Shown here in pieces: positions 1 to 7,490 of a stretch of 23,452 nt of DNA. The notes below the pieces were generated by a model. That model did not search any database and was not told the DNA's origin. It saw nothing but the letters and a program-made list of their open reading frames with translations. The stretch lies in assembly GCA_005801425.1 (NCBI GenBank), contig SYDY01000023.1:1-23452 (forward strand). The letters are read 5' to 3'. Positions within the stretch are counted from its first letter, which is position 1; each line of letters opens with the position of its first letter. A program made the translations under genes and the position numbers. The stretch comes from Bdellovibrionales bacterium (lineage in GTDB: Bacteria > Myxococcota > XYA12-FULL-58-9 > SYDY01).

Positions 1-140
1 ATCATTCGATCATAAAAAAATTTGCTCATCGAGCTATACGATTCAGATCAAGCGGAAATGGTATAAAGTACTTTTTTTAGAAAAAATTACAGTAACTGCT
101 ATGGCGAAGATGGGGCCCAATACGAGAACACTTGCCTTTT

Positions 141-175
141 TGCCTTCCCTTTGCGCCTTGGCGGCTTGGCGCGAG
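141..175. repeat. GC-rich dispersed-repeat-like segment
   Basis: The stretch is built from short CCTT/GGCG/CTTGGCG units and has the inverted ends GCGCC (153-157 region) and GGCGC around a GC-rich centre, so it can fold as a small hairpin. It stands out from the AT-rich sequence on both sides. Segments of the form CTTTGCGCCTTGGCGG are known to me as dispersed intergenic repeats in many bacterial genomes; that it belongs to such a family here is inference. The rest of 1-222 is AT-rich and holds no gene that I can support. Confidence 0.4.
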
Positions 176-222
176 AAAATGACGGATCTCAAAATTGTTC
201 GAATAAAAGTGTGCTCCCATTT

Positions 223-238
223 TAATCAAGTCATGCTA
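223..238 (-). repeat. Post-stop conserved motif, copy A
   Basis: The minus strand reads TAGCATGACTTGATTA followed by AAAT. Its first three bases are the TAG stop codon of the small secreted protein. The same 16 bases, with at most one change, occur at the end of three other genes (10475, 17842, 18090). The function is unknown; see findings. Confidence 0.85.
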
Positions 239-766
239 GCGAAGTGTGATTTGCCATGCCACCCCATCGCAAAGCAGATAGGCGGTGTCGGTGACCAGCA
301 TTTCGCCCACGTTGCCCATGGTGCAGGTGGGTTGCAAGGCGGTCCATCGGTTTGCGTGGCAAAGGTGCAGCTGTTGTGCAAAGTAGAGCAGCTGGCCGTC
401 GCGTGTACCATCGCATGTTGGCAATGCGGTGGCGGGTGTGAGGGTTAGAAGCTGGGGACTGAGCTCAGTCACTGTGGCTGTGTCGATATCGGCCAGAGAT
501 GATGTGCCATCGACATGGGCGTAGATGCCGTCGTGGGCATGATCACCGGCGGCAACATGTTGGCCGGTACTCCCGACGGGCATGAGGTCAATGCTTAAAA
601 GCTGTGTTGCAGCCGCAACCTGAGACAGCACGTAGTCGCTGGTCGCAGAAAAATCGGCGCCAGCATCACCGACCCTGCCTTGCAGGGTGAAGCTCGCATT
701 GTTTGCAGCCAGCGTGGTTGCGAAGCTTAATAACCCCAATAAAAACGCGAAATAGCGGTAACCCAT
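236..766 (-). CDS. Small secreted protein with Cys/Trp repeat units, paralogous to the neighbour's middle domain
   Basis: This is a 176-residue protein with a signal peptide (residues 1-21, MGYRYFAFLLGLLSFATTLAA). Residues 68-86 carry a G-D-H-A-H-D-G-I-Y motif like the GNHTHDDxY segment seen in phage tail-fibre-like and deltaproteobacterial surface proteins. Two units of the form C-x(n)-G-x-L-x(n)-LC-x4-W follow at about 118-145 and 148-174. The upstream lipoprotein contains the same GNHTHD segment plus one such unit, so the two genes are related by duplication. A longer reading frame extends to 889, but the ATG at 766 is preferred: it gives a clean signal peptide and has TATAAT just upstream. 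The protein is probably exported to the periplasm or surface. No enzymatic role can be seen. Confidence 0.7.
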   Translation of the reverse strand: MGYRYFAFLLGLLSFATTLAANNASFTLQGRVGDAGADFSATSDYVLSQVAAATQLLSIDLMPVGSTGQHVAAGDHAHDGIYAHVDGTSSLADIDTATVTELSPQLLTLTPATALPTCDGTRDGQLLYFAQQLHLCHANRWTALQPTCTMGNVGEMLVTDTAYLLCDGVAWQITLR

Positions 767-772
767 GAACCT

Positions 773-778
773 ATTATA
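773..778 (-). promoter_or_regulatory. -10 box directly before the ATG of the small secreted protein
   Basis: The minus strand reads TATAAT, then six bases (AGGTTC), then ATG at 766. There is no Shine-Dalgarno sequence. Transcription starting about seven bases past the -10 box would begin at or next to the ATG, suggesting a leaderless mRNA. No clear -35 box is visible 16-18 bases upstream. Confidence 0.5.
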
Positions 779-828
779 CACCGTGCGAGGGCGAAATTTT
801 CGCTTTGGGACTTTGTTTTCTGTTCTTA

Positions 829-2733
829 TTATCTGACAAACATGCCATGCGCTGTGTACGTGCGTAAATTGTTGTTGCCATTGTCCCAACGATGGCCGTT
901 GATGTTGTAGCAGTTGACATCGTTGCCGCTGCAGGTACCTTCAAACTTTGTATAATGACCACCAAAACCAAAGTTGGTTTGGCAGGCTCCCACAAGATTC
1001 CAGCCGTTCCACACGGTTCGATTCAAAATGCCCGCACCGACGATCCCCATGGCATGCCCTGCGGGGATGTTGATGCCGTTGATATTGACCGTCGATGTTG
1101 CGTAGTTGGCGAGGTCATCGCTCAGAAAAAAACCATATTGGGTGACAGCACGACTGTCCGCCGCAAAGCACTCATTTTGATAAGCACTTAGGTCGGATGT
1201 TTGCGCCAGCTGATTTAAATTGCCCGAAATGCGCGCATGTGTACCGACGCGGGTTGCGGCGCGAACCACAGTGAGCGCGTTTGGAAACTTGCCGAGGCTT
1301 GGATCGGGCAGGTAGGTGTCTTTGCCGGTTTGCTTTGCAAAATGACTCCACGCGAGGTGCTTCGATGGAGCGCTGAGCGCCCGGATCATCACATCGCCGA
1401 AGGGCACATGGGCGAAACCCGGGCCGATGACATTCTTGTCGGTGGTTGCCAGCGCAAACACGTCGGCGAGCAAAGGGCCGTTGGGCGCAATGTGCGCTGA
1501 ATTGCCAGTGCTGTAAACAAAACCGGGGGTCCATGCTGACGGTTTGGTGTTGATCTCGCCATTGCCAGCACTGCTGTAGCGACTTGGGCTGTAAGGGCTT
1601 TCCCACCAGCGGTCGTCGGCGACGTTGAGCTCAGCGCTTTGGCCCGATAGCTTCACCACCAGCGTCCAACCGCCGCCTGCGGTTTCCATGTCGCAATAGG
1701 CTTCGTAAACTTTACCGTCGGCTGTGCGTAGAAAACGTCGACCGCTTGGGATGCCATCGGTCACCGAGCCAGGATCGAAGGTCGCGTTGCCAAGTGCTGC
1801 ACCTTTGAGATTGTGGGCTTTGTGGATCTCCCAGCAAGATCGGGCTGGGCGGTCGTAAGAACCATCGGGGGCGTTGACTGCATCGCTGAGTGGCACCCAC
1901 GTACTCGCGTTGCACAGCCAGAGGCGATCGTCCACATCGTCGCGGGCAATGCGGCCGGCTTCGTTGGCACTGCAGGTGCCAAGGGCAGCGGCAGCAAAGG
2001 TAGCGCTATCGACGTTAACGTTTGTTGCGCTGAGGGCAGTGACCGTTGCAGATCCGGCATCGATGCGAATGTAGCTATCGTCGTGGGTATGGTTGCCGAG
2101 GGCGACAGTACCGGTGCTGGTGCCCGTTGGGAGTGCTGCGATCGTGAGCTTCGCTTCGGCGCTGTTGAGAAGTGTGACAAGATCCTCGGCGTTTGCGGCG
2201 CAGGCGGCGCCTGTGGGTCCGGTTTCGCCCTGAATAAATTGCATGGTGATGGCTTGCTGCCCCGACGTGTTGCCTATGAGCAACGTGTAAAGCACGCCTG
2301 GGAGAATGCCTGCAGGCAGCGACAAAATGATACCATCCTCGCGGTCTGCGATTTTTATAAGGGGAAATTCGGTGTCGTTGCTCGACAAGACACCTTCGGT
2401 GACGCCAGCAAGGCCGGTGCCGACGAGGACGATGCCGTCATTGACGCATGGGATCCCTGGGGTTTGGGAACATGCACCACCGGTGTCGTTACCAAGCACT
2501 GCCGTGATGTTTGGACGTGGTGCATCGTCGGGCAAGTTGGTGCAGAAGGTATTGGTGCAGGTTTGCGTGTAGGGGCATTGCAGATCCGATTCGCAGGAAG
2601 CGCCAACGCAATTATTAAAAACGCATTGCTGATCGTTTGGGCAGTCGGCAGTCGATGTGCAGGGGATTGCAAAACGGTCTGCAGGTTTCTGGCAGGAAGT
2701 CAGTAATATGAAAAGCAATGCCCATGAACGCAT
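829..2733 (-). CDS. Fibrinogen-like surface lipoprotein with TIG-like domain
   Basis: The product is a 634-residue predicted lipoprotein. The signal peptide MRSWALLFILLTSC ends in a lipobox with Cys14 as the acylation site. Residues 24-66 are Cys-rich (C-x5-C-x4-C type spacing). Residues 72-165 resemble an IPT/TIG immunoglobulin-like domain, followed by a short collagen-like GETGPTG. Residues 213-221 hold GNHTHDDSY, and 254-282 hold the C...LWLCNASTW unit shared with the downstream gene. Residues 290-634 look like a fibrinogen-related/intelectin-like domain: SCWEI near 299, then AYCDMETAGGGWTLV at 345-359, and a Cys-rich Asn-rich end (CSGNDVNCYN). Such domains bind glycans or acetylated groups in known members. 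The start at 2733 is chosen because it gives a short n-region; frames from TTG 2754 or ATG 2748 are also open. An extended -10 (TGaTATCAT) lies five bases before it. Confidence 0.8.
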   Translation of the reverse strand: MRSWALLFILLTSCQKPADRFAIPCTSTADCPNDQQCVFNNCVGASCESDLQCPYTQTCTNTFCTNLPDDAPRPNITAVLGNDTGGACSQTPGIPCVNDGIVLVGTGLAGVTEGVLSSNDTEFPLIKIADREDGIILSLPAGILPGVLYTLLIGNTSGQQAITMQFIQGETGPTGAACAANAEDLVTLLNSAEAKLTIAALPTGTSTGTVALGNHTHDDSYIRIDAGSATVTALSATNVNVDSATFAAAALGTCSANEAGRIARDDVDDRLWLCNASTWVPLSDAVNAPDGSYDRPARSCWEIHKAHNLKGAALGNATFDPGSVTDGIPSGRRFLRTADGKVYEAYCDMETAGGGWTLVVKLSGQSAELNVADDRWWESPYSPSRYSSAGNGEINTKPSAWTPGFVYSTGNSAHIAPNGPLLADVFALATTDKNVIGPGFAHVPFGDVMIRALSAPSKHLAWSHFAKQTGKDTYLPDPSLGKFPNALTVVRAATRVGTHARISGNLNQLAQTSDLSAYQNECFAADSRAVTQYGFFLSDDLANYATSTVNINGINIPAGHAMGIVGAGILNRTVWNGWNLVGACQTNFGFGGHYTKFEGTCSGNDVNCYNINGHRWDNGNNNLRTYTAHGMFVR

Positions 2734-2738
2734 GCTTG

Positions 2739-2747
2739 ATGATATCA
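2739..2747 (-). promoter_or_regulatory. Extended -10-like element before the fibrinogen-like lipoprotein
   Basis: On the minus strand TGaTATCAT is followed by CAAGC and the ATG at 2733. The spacing of five bases matches the arrangement at three other genes in the window and supports the ATG at 2733. It would be coding if translation began at the TTG at 2754. Confidence 0.35.
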
Positions 2748-2791
2748 TGATCAATGCGCCGCCACTTATTTCAGTCTGATAAGCGGGAACA

Positions 2792-2885
2792 GGGTCACGT
2801 GTTTACTGTTAACACTGCGTTGCGTTATTTTGTTGGAAACAAGCAAGAATGACGTACTGCAGTGTTAACAGTAAACACGTGACCC
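2792..2885. repeat. Perfect 27-bp inverted repeat with 40-base loop
   Basis: The arm 2792-2818 is exactly the reverse complement of 2859-2885, with no mismatch. The right arm touches the stop codon (2886-2888) of the unknown protein to its right. Each arm contains the palindromes CACGTG and GTTAAC. No T-run follows either arm, so a standard intrinsic terminator is unlikely, although a 27-bp stem would be a strong RNA hairpin. It may be a terminator of another kind, the ends of a tiny non-autonomous element, or a protein-binding site. Confidence 0.9.
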
Positions 2886-4319
2886 CTATAGCATTCCTGT
2901 TTCATCCACCCGTTGCCATCCCGCAGCAATCGCGGCTTGTACATGGGGATTGTGAACGAAGTGTGCAAGAAATCGGTTTGAATTCCACACGATATTTTGG
3001 ACGTCGGGTACAAACGCAAGGGGAAATGCGTCGGGATTTTCCCATGGAAGTTTTCTTCTAAATTCATTGGCAATCCCTGCCGCAGAGGCAAGAACTTCGC
3101 TCATGCAATGGCCGCCGTTGTATCCCGTTGCCAGCACCCCCCACATGACAACCCATGCAACATCACATGATGGTTTTTCCATGATGCGTGCGCGCTCCAT
3201 GGCGGTGAATAGCAAGGCAATGGTGCCGCCGGGGCCCGAACAATATGGGACACCGCGGTCAAGACTCTCAACCCCTGTGTCTATCTGATACATGCTTGCA
3301 ATATTTAATTTGTGGTGACTTGCAGCGGTACGCGCAACCCTGCGGTGGGGGCCTTCGATGCTTGGCATACCCGTGAGGGTGATGCCCATAAAGTGATCAA
3401 GGGTGGTCTTTTCTTGAATAGGCTCGGGTGGTTCTTCTCCCCAAACGCTCAAGTTTGTTGCAACGGAACGGGTGAATGCATTTCGATTGCGTGTCCATGA
3501 ATGATACCATGCTTCACGCCAACCTTGTCGTTCCTCCAAATCAGCGTAGCGTTCTCGGTAACGTCCTTGTAAGTCACCATAGAAAGCCATTTCCTGTTTT
3601 TCTACGGCGCGCGTCAGTCGATTCACCAAATGAAATGAGCATACAAGCCAGAGGCCTGTGGGAATTTCTTTGGCAAAATTTTCGTGGAGCAAAAGACTGC
3701 GTACAACATCCTGATAGCGTTGTGTGCTTGATCCCCCATCATTCTCAGAAAGTGGATCACGTTCAAGTATCTCATGATAAAAGGGAACATAGTCTGCATA
3801 GGCAAATTGCCCTGAGCCACGTAGCTGATGTTGGCATACGCTCCAGAGATTAAAACCATGGCCTAAAGAAATCCATGCCTCCATGTCGGTATACAACGCT
3901 TGCGCCATGTGTTCGGCTGTTGCAATGAGGGCGGGGGGTGGATTGTGGTACAGTGTATTCGTAAACCCCGTTTCAAATTGGCGTTGCAAAGGCGCGTCGA
4001 GCTGTTTGCTTGCCATGCCCAATGTAAATTCATGGGTCGATGCTGGCAATATAGAGCAGATATAGCGCGCACGCTCCGCCACATCACGGCGGTATGCAGG
4101 CATAATATCTTCAGTCTCGGTGTTAAGCATTTTGCAGACTGAAACAAACATGTCTCTGCCAACATCGTACGTGGGTAGAGCAAGTGCCGCATGGCGCAAT
4201 ATCACTTGTGCAGTACACAAGGATGCGTCCCTGCCGTCGGGGGTTTGCTGAAGCGCAACGCCTATGCTGCCGAGAAGGCTATGCATGGCTTCGGAGAGAC
4301 TGGTTTGAATGACGGACAT
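2886..4319 (-). CDS. Uncharacterised 477-residue protein
   Basis: I do not recognise a family. The product is soluble, mostly helical in composition, with no signal peptide and no convincing membrane segment. Notable local features are a Tyr/Trp-rich stretch at 247-278 (YGDLQGRYRERYADLEERQGW), an ExPPEP turn at 295-300, a Gly-rich segment at 360-366 (CSGPGGT), and GYNGGHCMSE at 399-408. Cys360, Cys385, His404 and Cys405 could form a metal site or catalytic centre, but that is only inference. The ATG at 4319 has no Shine-Dalgarno sequence; TATGAT lies 17 bases before it, fitting a very short leader. The gene diverges from the membrane protein at 4415 and ends against the 27-bp inverted repeat. 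Confidence 0.65.
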   Translation of the reverse strand: MSVIQTSLSEAMHSLLGSIGVALQQTPDGRDASLCTAQVILRHAALALPTYDVGRDMFVSVCKMLNTETEDIMPAYRRDVAERARYICSILPASTHEFTLGMASKQLDAPLQRQFETGFTNTLYHNPPPALIATAEHMAQALYTDMEAWISLGHGFNLWSVCQHQLRGSGQFAYADYVPFYHEILERDPLSENDGGSSTQRYQDVVRSLLLHENFAKEIPTGLWLVCSFHLVNRLTRAVEKQEMAFYGDLQGRYRERYADLEERQGWREAWYHSWTRNRNAFTRSVATNLSVWGEEPPEPIQEKTTLDHFMGITLTGMPSIEGPHRRVARTAASHHKLNIASMYQIDTGVESLDRGVPYCSGPGGTIALLFTAMERARIMEKPSCDVAWVVMWGVLATGYNGGHCMSEVLASAAGIANEFRRKLPWENPDAFPLAFVPDVQNIVWNSNRFLAHFVHNPHVQAAIAAGWQRVDETGML

Positions 4320-4398
4320 AAAAACCGATGCACTTTATCATAAAACGAGGCGGATGTCATCGTCATAACGTTTTGCGCCTGGGAAAACATCATAAACA

Positions 4399-4407
4399 TG
4401 CTACACT
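4399..4407 (+). promoter_or_regulatory. Extended -10-like element seven bases before ATG
   Basis: TGcTACACT is followed by seven bases (CTCCCCA) and the ATG at 4415, with no ribosome binding site between. The same hexamer TACACT stands seven bases before the ATG of the kinase gene at 8741. Confidence 0.4.
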
Positions 4408-4414
4408 CTCCCCA

Positions 4415-6019
4415 ATGTCAACACCTCCTCTCTCACGCAGAAATTCAGATAGCTTGGTTGCCGAAACCACTTTTCCTCACCTCTCCCACATCATTGACAA
4501 CCCTGTTCAGCAGCAACTTGGGCCTATGCGCGATCTCATGCGAGAACACCAAGTGGACGGTGACGACCACATATCGCGCGCAAGCAGCGACGCCGTTGTT
4601 CCTCAGGTCCTCGTTCTCAGCACCCCGCCAGCGCCTAGGGCGTGTCGCCCATGTGCAATGCCAAGCAAATCTGATGCGTTGATAGGCACCGCTAAATTCG
4701 CAGGGTCGTTGTATACAACCGGGTGGGCCGTGATGTTTGGCCAATCGATGTTTCACGAAAACATGCACAAGGCCGTGTACGATGCGCTTGTTCTGAATGG
4801 GCCTCACACGGAGGTTTCCACCGAGTTGCAATGCCTTATCCGTGAACACGATTGGACCACACTCTTTGTGACGTGGCCTGCAAAAATTGCCGATATTGCA
4901 TCGCTGCGCAATAGTTTTTCGGTAGATTCTTCCAGCTTCCAACCGATGGAATTTACAGATCTTGCCCAATCACTCGGTATTCATGATCTCGAAAGCTTGA
5001 ACAGTCGTGGTGGTGATGGTTTGATCTCTTTGATCGGACCCATATCCGATATGATTGCCGTGATTACGCTGAGCAATCTTGCCGTGTGTCTTGCTCGCCG
5101 CGATCAAAAAGCATTGACGGCGGGTGTGGCGATCCCTGCGACCGTGCTTTACGCGCTGACCGTTGTATTGGCATCGGGTGGCGGTGGTCCTACACAAGAT
5201 CAACCCAAGTTTATTGCAAATTTCGCGGAGGCGACAGGCGTTTCTGAAGGGACCATGATGGGATGGGTTATTACGGCAACCGTGTTACTGCCGCCATTGT
5301 GCATATCGACCATGCAATTATTCACCCGCACGGATGTGCGAGCGCGCATCACGCATGAAGACCTTGCGCGTCGCATGCTGCAACATGCCAATGCAGGAGA
5401 TGCCACAGTTCCTGCGGGGCTTGATGCCCGCCGCTATCCAACACATGAAGCCGATGCAGTGGATGTTGGTGAGGTACTCTTGACGCCGAATGGTGTCCTC
5501 ACCGATGCGGGAAAAGATTACGCAGCGATCATCCAACATGAAATCATCACCGAAATGGGTGGTGATCCATCCCATCACCAAGCGGCCGATGCAGCATGTG
5601 CACTTGCTTGGATAGGGGGTGCATTTGCTTGGTTGCCAAGACTTGCAGGTGCGCCCAACGAAGTGGGCGTGGCCCTCATGGGTGTTCATGGTGTGGCGTC
5701 GTTATACCAGTCGGTAAAAAATGGCATCGATGCCGCACGGCCTGGTCCGAGTACCGCGGGACGCGTTCTCTTGGGACTATCAAGTGCACTGGATCTCGCG
5801 TCGGCCGGCATGGCGGGAGTCGCAGGGCATGACCTTGTCCAAAACCCAACGACCCTTCAAGAGGCGACAGGATGGAATTGGTGGGCTTCAGGAAGTGTGA
5901 CGCTTGCGGCGGCGGCGCAAGTGTGTGCTGCGTGGTCGGCCAAATTGCGTGTGGATGCTTGGCGCCATGCCCAGGCGCAACAACCGGTCGATGTTCATGA
6001 AAATGAATCGGATGCTTGA
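4415..6019 (+). CDS. Multi-pass membrane protein of unknown function
   Basis: The frame is open from 4328, but the ATG at 4415 (MSTPPLSRRNSDSL, 534 residues) is chosen because of the -10-like TGcTACACT just upstream. The N-terminal 85 residues are polar, Ser/Pro-rich and probably disordered, with RRNSDS at 8-13. Hydrophobic helices are visible at about 204-227, 234-254, 282-303, 389-411, 415-430, 449-472 and 488-508, separated by a polar loop at 304-388 containing RRMLQHANAGD and an acidic stretch. No transporter or enzyme motif is recognised. It ends in a short acidic tail (VDVHENESDA). The 161 bases after it, up to the convergent KfrA-like gene, contain only weak hairpins (for example GGTG/CACC near 6089) and no clear terminator. 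Confidence 0.65.
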   Translation: MSTPPLSRRNSDSLVAETTFPHLSHIIDNPVQQQLGPMRDLMREHQVDGDDHISRASSDAVVPQVLVLSTPPAPRACRPCAMPSKSDALIGTAKFAGSLYTTGWAVMFGQSMFHENMHKAVYDALVLNGPHTEVSTELQCLIREHDWTTLFVTWPAKIADIASLRNSFSVDSSSFQPMEFTDLAQSLGIHDLESLNSRGGDGLISLIGPISDMIAVITLSNLAVCLARRDQKALTAGVAIPATVLYALTVVLASGGGGPTQDQPKFIANFAEATGVSEGTMMGWVITATVLLPPLCISTMQLFTRTDVRARITHEDLARRMLQHANAGDATVPAGLDARRYPTHEADAVDVGEVLLTPNGVLTDAGKDYAAIIQHEIITEMGGDPSHHQAADAACALAWIGGAFAWLPRLAGAPNEVGVALMGVHGVASLYQSVKNGIDAARPGPSTAGRVLLGLSSALDLASAGMAGVAGHDLVQNPTTLQEATGWNWWASGSVTLAAAAQVCAAWSAKLRVDAWRHAQAQQPVDVHENESDA

Positions 6020-6180
6020 GATGTCTTTTGTCGCTAAACTCTCCCTCTGTGGGAATATCTCACTACGTTAAGCGCTGGGGGGGGTGTTCGGTCACCTTAG
6101 CGCAGGAGCGTTCGATATTTCAGATGCCGCAGGTCTCGACGGCAAAAACGTGATCATCGCGTTTATGACACTGGTTGCTC

Positions 6181-7254
6181 TCAGGCCGATTTTTTAAGAA
6201 CCATATCTGATGTCATAAGGGCTTTAAGTATGGCGTGTGCTGAAGCGAGTGTTTGTGTGTTTTGTGTGGCATGGTCGATTATTTTTCCCACATCAGAAGT
6301 CATAAGATGAACAAGCGATTGATGTTCGGCGGTCTGATGCGCAATTTTGTCGGACAACTGGGTGATGTGGATCCGTAAATCTGTCTGCTGCCCGAACGTT
6401 GCATCCTGAAGGCCTTTGAGATGGGTTTCGAGTGTGGCTTTGAGGTTGTCCGAGAGCGCAACGAGATGTGCGTGTGATGCCGAATGACCGTCGGTGATTT
6501 TCTTTTCCATCCGTACAGACTCACTCATAAGATCCTGTATGACTGATTTCTCGTGTCGGTCGAGTAGGGCAGGGATCATACTTTCATATTGCAGCCGTGC
6601 TTGTTCTGCTTTGGCATCGCGCTGCTCAATTTTTTGAAATAAATCAGTAATGCGTTGCATATCCAAATCACGCGCATCATTCAGTGATTTAAGCATTGCT
6701 TCGGACTGCGCTGCATGTTGCTCTGCCTTCATACGCGCGCGCTCTTCGGCATCGCATTGTGTTTTTAATTGCGCACATACCGCCATGCTCTCAGCGTGCT
6801 GTGTGCGTGCATCGCGCAATTCTTTGCGTATGCTTTCAATTTCTTGAACGAGCGCATCGCGCGCAGCCTCAGCTTTGATCGCTGTTGCGCGTGCATCGTC
6901 GATGGCTGTCTCGGCTTCACTGCGCACAGCATCGATAAGCTCTTCCGCTGTTTTTTGTGCATCGACAATCCGCGCGTGGGTTGCGTCCTGCATGCGCTGC
7001 CATACGTCTTGAACCGCCGCTTCAACCGTACTTGGCGGTGCAGCAATGTTAGGACGTGTGGGCGCACGTAGCTCGGGGGGTGCATCTTCAGAACGCCAAC
7101 GCAGCAAATATTTGCTGATGGTTGAAAAGCTTCCTGATCCCAAACGCTGCCTGATCCGTTCGTTGGTGGGATTTAAATTTTCACGAAGCAATGCTTCGGC
7201 CGCTTCTTTGACTTCAACGTAGTGAACACCCGCTCGCGCCATGGGGTGCAGCAT
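6181..7254 (-). CDS. KfrA-like DNA-binding coiled-coil protein
   Basis: The 357-residue product begins with a helix-turn-helix region (residues 5-55: VKEAAEALLRENLNPTNE, then RIRQRLGSGSFSTISKYLLRW) that matches the KfrA N-terminal domain, a sequence-specific DNA-binding module. Residues 75-310 are a long heptad-rich, Ala/Glu/Gln-rich coiled coil, as in KfrA, where it drives multimerisation. KfrA of IncP and related plasmids is an autoregulator that helps plasmid stability; chromosomal relatives are common and less understood. No parA, parB or replication gene is near, so a plasmid role is not supported here. The ATG at 7242 (MARAGVHY) is an alternative start and resembles typical family starts. 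The C-terminal end (MTSDMVLKKSA) is unremarkable. Confidence 0.75.
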   Translation of the reverse strand: MLHPMARAGVHYVEVKEAAEALLRENLNPTNERIRQRLGSGSFSTISKYLLRWRSEDAPPELRAPTRPNIAAPPSTVEAAVQDVWQRMQDATHARIVDAQKTAEELIDAVRSEAETAIDDARATAIKAEAARDALVQEIESIRKELRDARTQHAESMAVCAQLKTQCDAEERARMKAEQHAAQSEAMLKSLNDARDLDMQRITDLFQKIEQRDAKAEQARLQYESMIPALLDRHEKSVIQDLMSESVRMEKKITDGHSASHAHLVALSDNLKATLETHLKGLQDATFGQQTDLRIHITQLSDKIAHQTAEHQSLVHLMTSDVGKIIDHATQNTQTLASAHAILKALMTSDMVLKKSA

Positions 7255-7490
7255 ACGCGTTTGTATTTCGCATTGCCATCAAGGCTTCACGAAATTTTGC
7301 GTATTTCTTGCGAGACGGCGCCTAAGGTTCTTCATATTCACAGGAAAAAAACGACGCCGTGAAAAAAAAATGATAACGGGTGTCTTTGCCATAAGCGATC
7401 AAACACGCTTGGAGTTTCGCATGTTTTTTAATTCGGAAAATCCTGATACCGAAGCCATGCCTATGATTTCTCATACGCGATGATCAAGTT

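Noticed and set aside
101-448. A 115-residue open frame on the plus strand
   Set aside because: It overlaps the small secreted protein antisense, has no ribosome binding site or recognisable domain, and begins in dispersed-repeat sequence.
767-889. N-terminal extension of the small secreted protein to 889
   Set aside because: It would overlap the end of the upstream gene and bury the signal peptide behind 41 basic residues.
1813-2706. A 297-residue open frame on the plus strand
   Set aside because: It lies entirely antisense to the fibrinogen-like lipoprotein, whose signal peptide, lipobox and domains are clear. Its Gly/Ala/Val-rich composition is what the reverse frame of such a gene gives.
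6181-7254. The KfrA-like gene as proof of a plasmid
   Set aside because: KfrA-like proteins are also chromosomal, and no replication, partition or transfer gene is present, while hrpB and PPK2 are usual chromosomal genes.
7315-7378. ACGGCG...CGCCGT stem followed by an A-run as a terminator
   Set aside because: The T-run is on the wrong side for transcription on the minus strand, where both flanking genes lie, and the loop is about 30 bases.
7370-7483. A possible 37-residue peptide (MITGVFAISD...) between the KfrA-like and kinase genes
   Set aside because: No Shine-Dalgarno sequence or -10 element precedes it, only an A-run, and nothing about it is recognisable.
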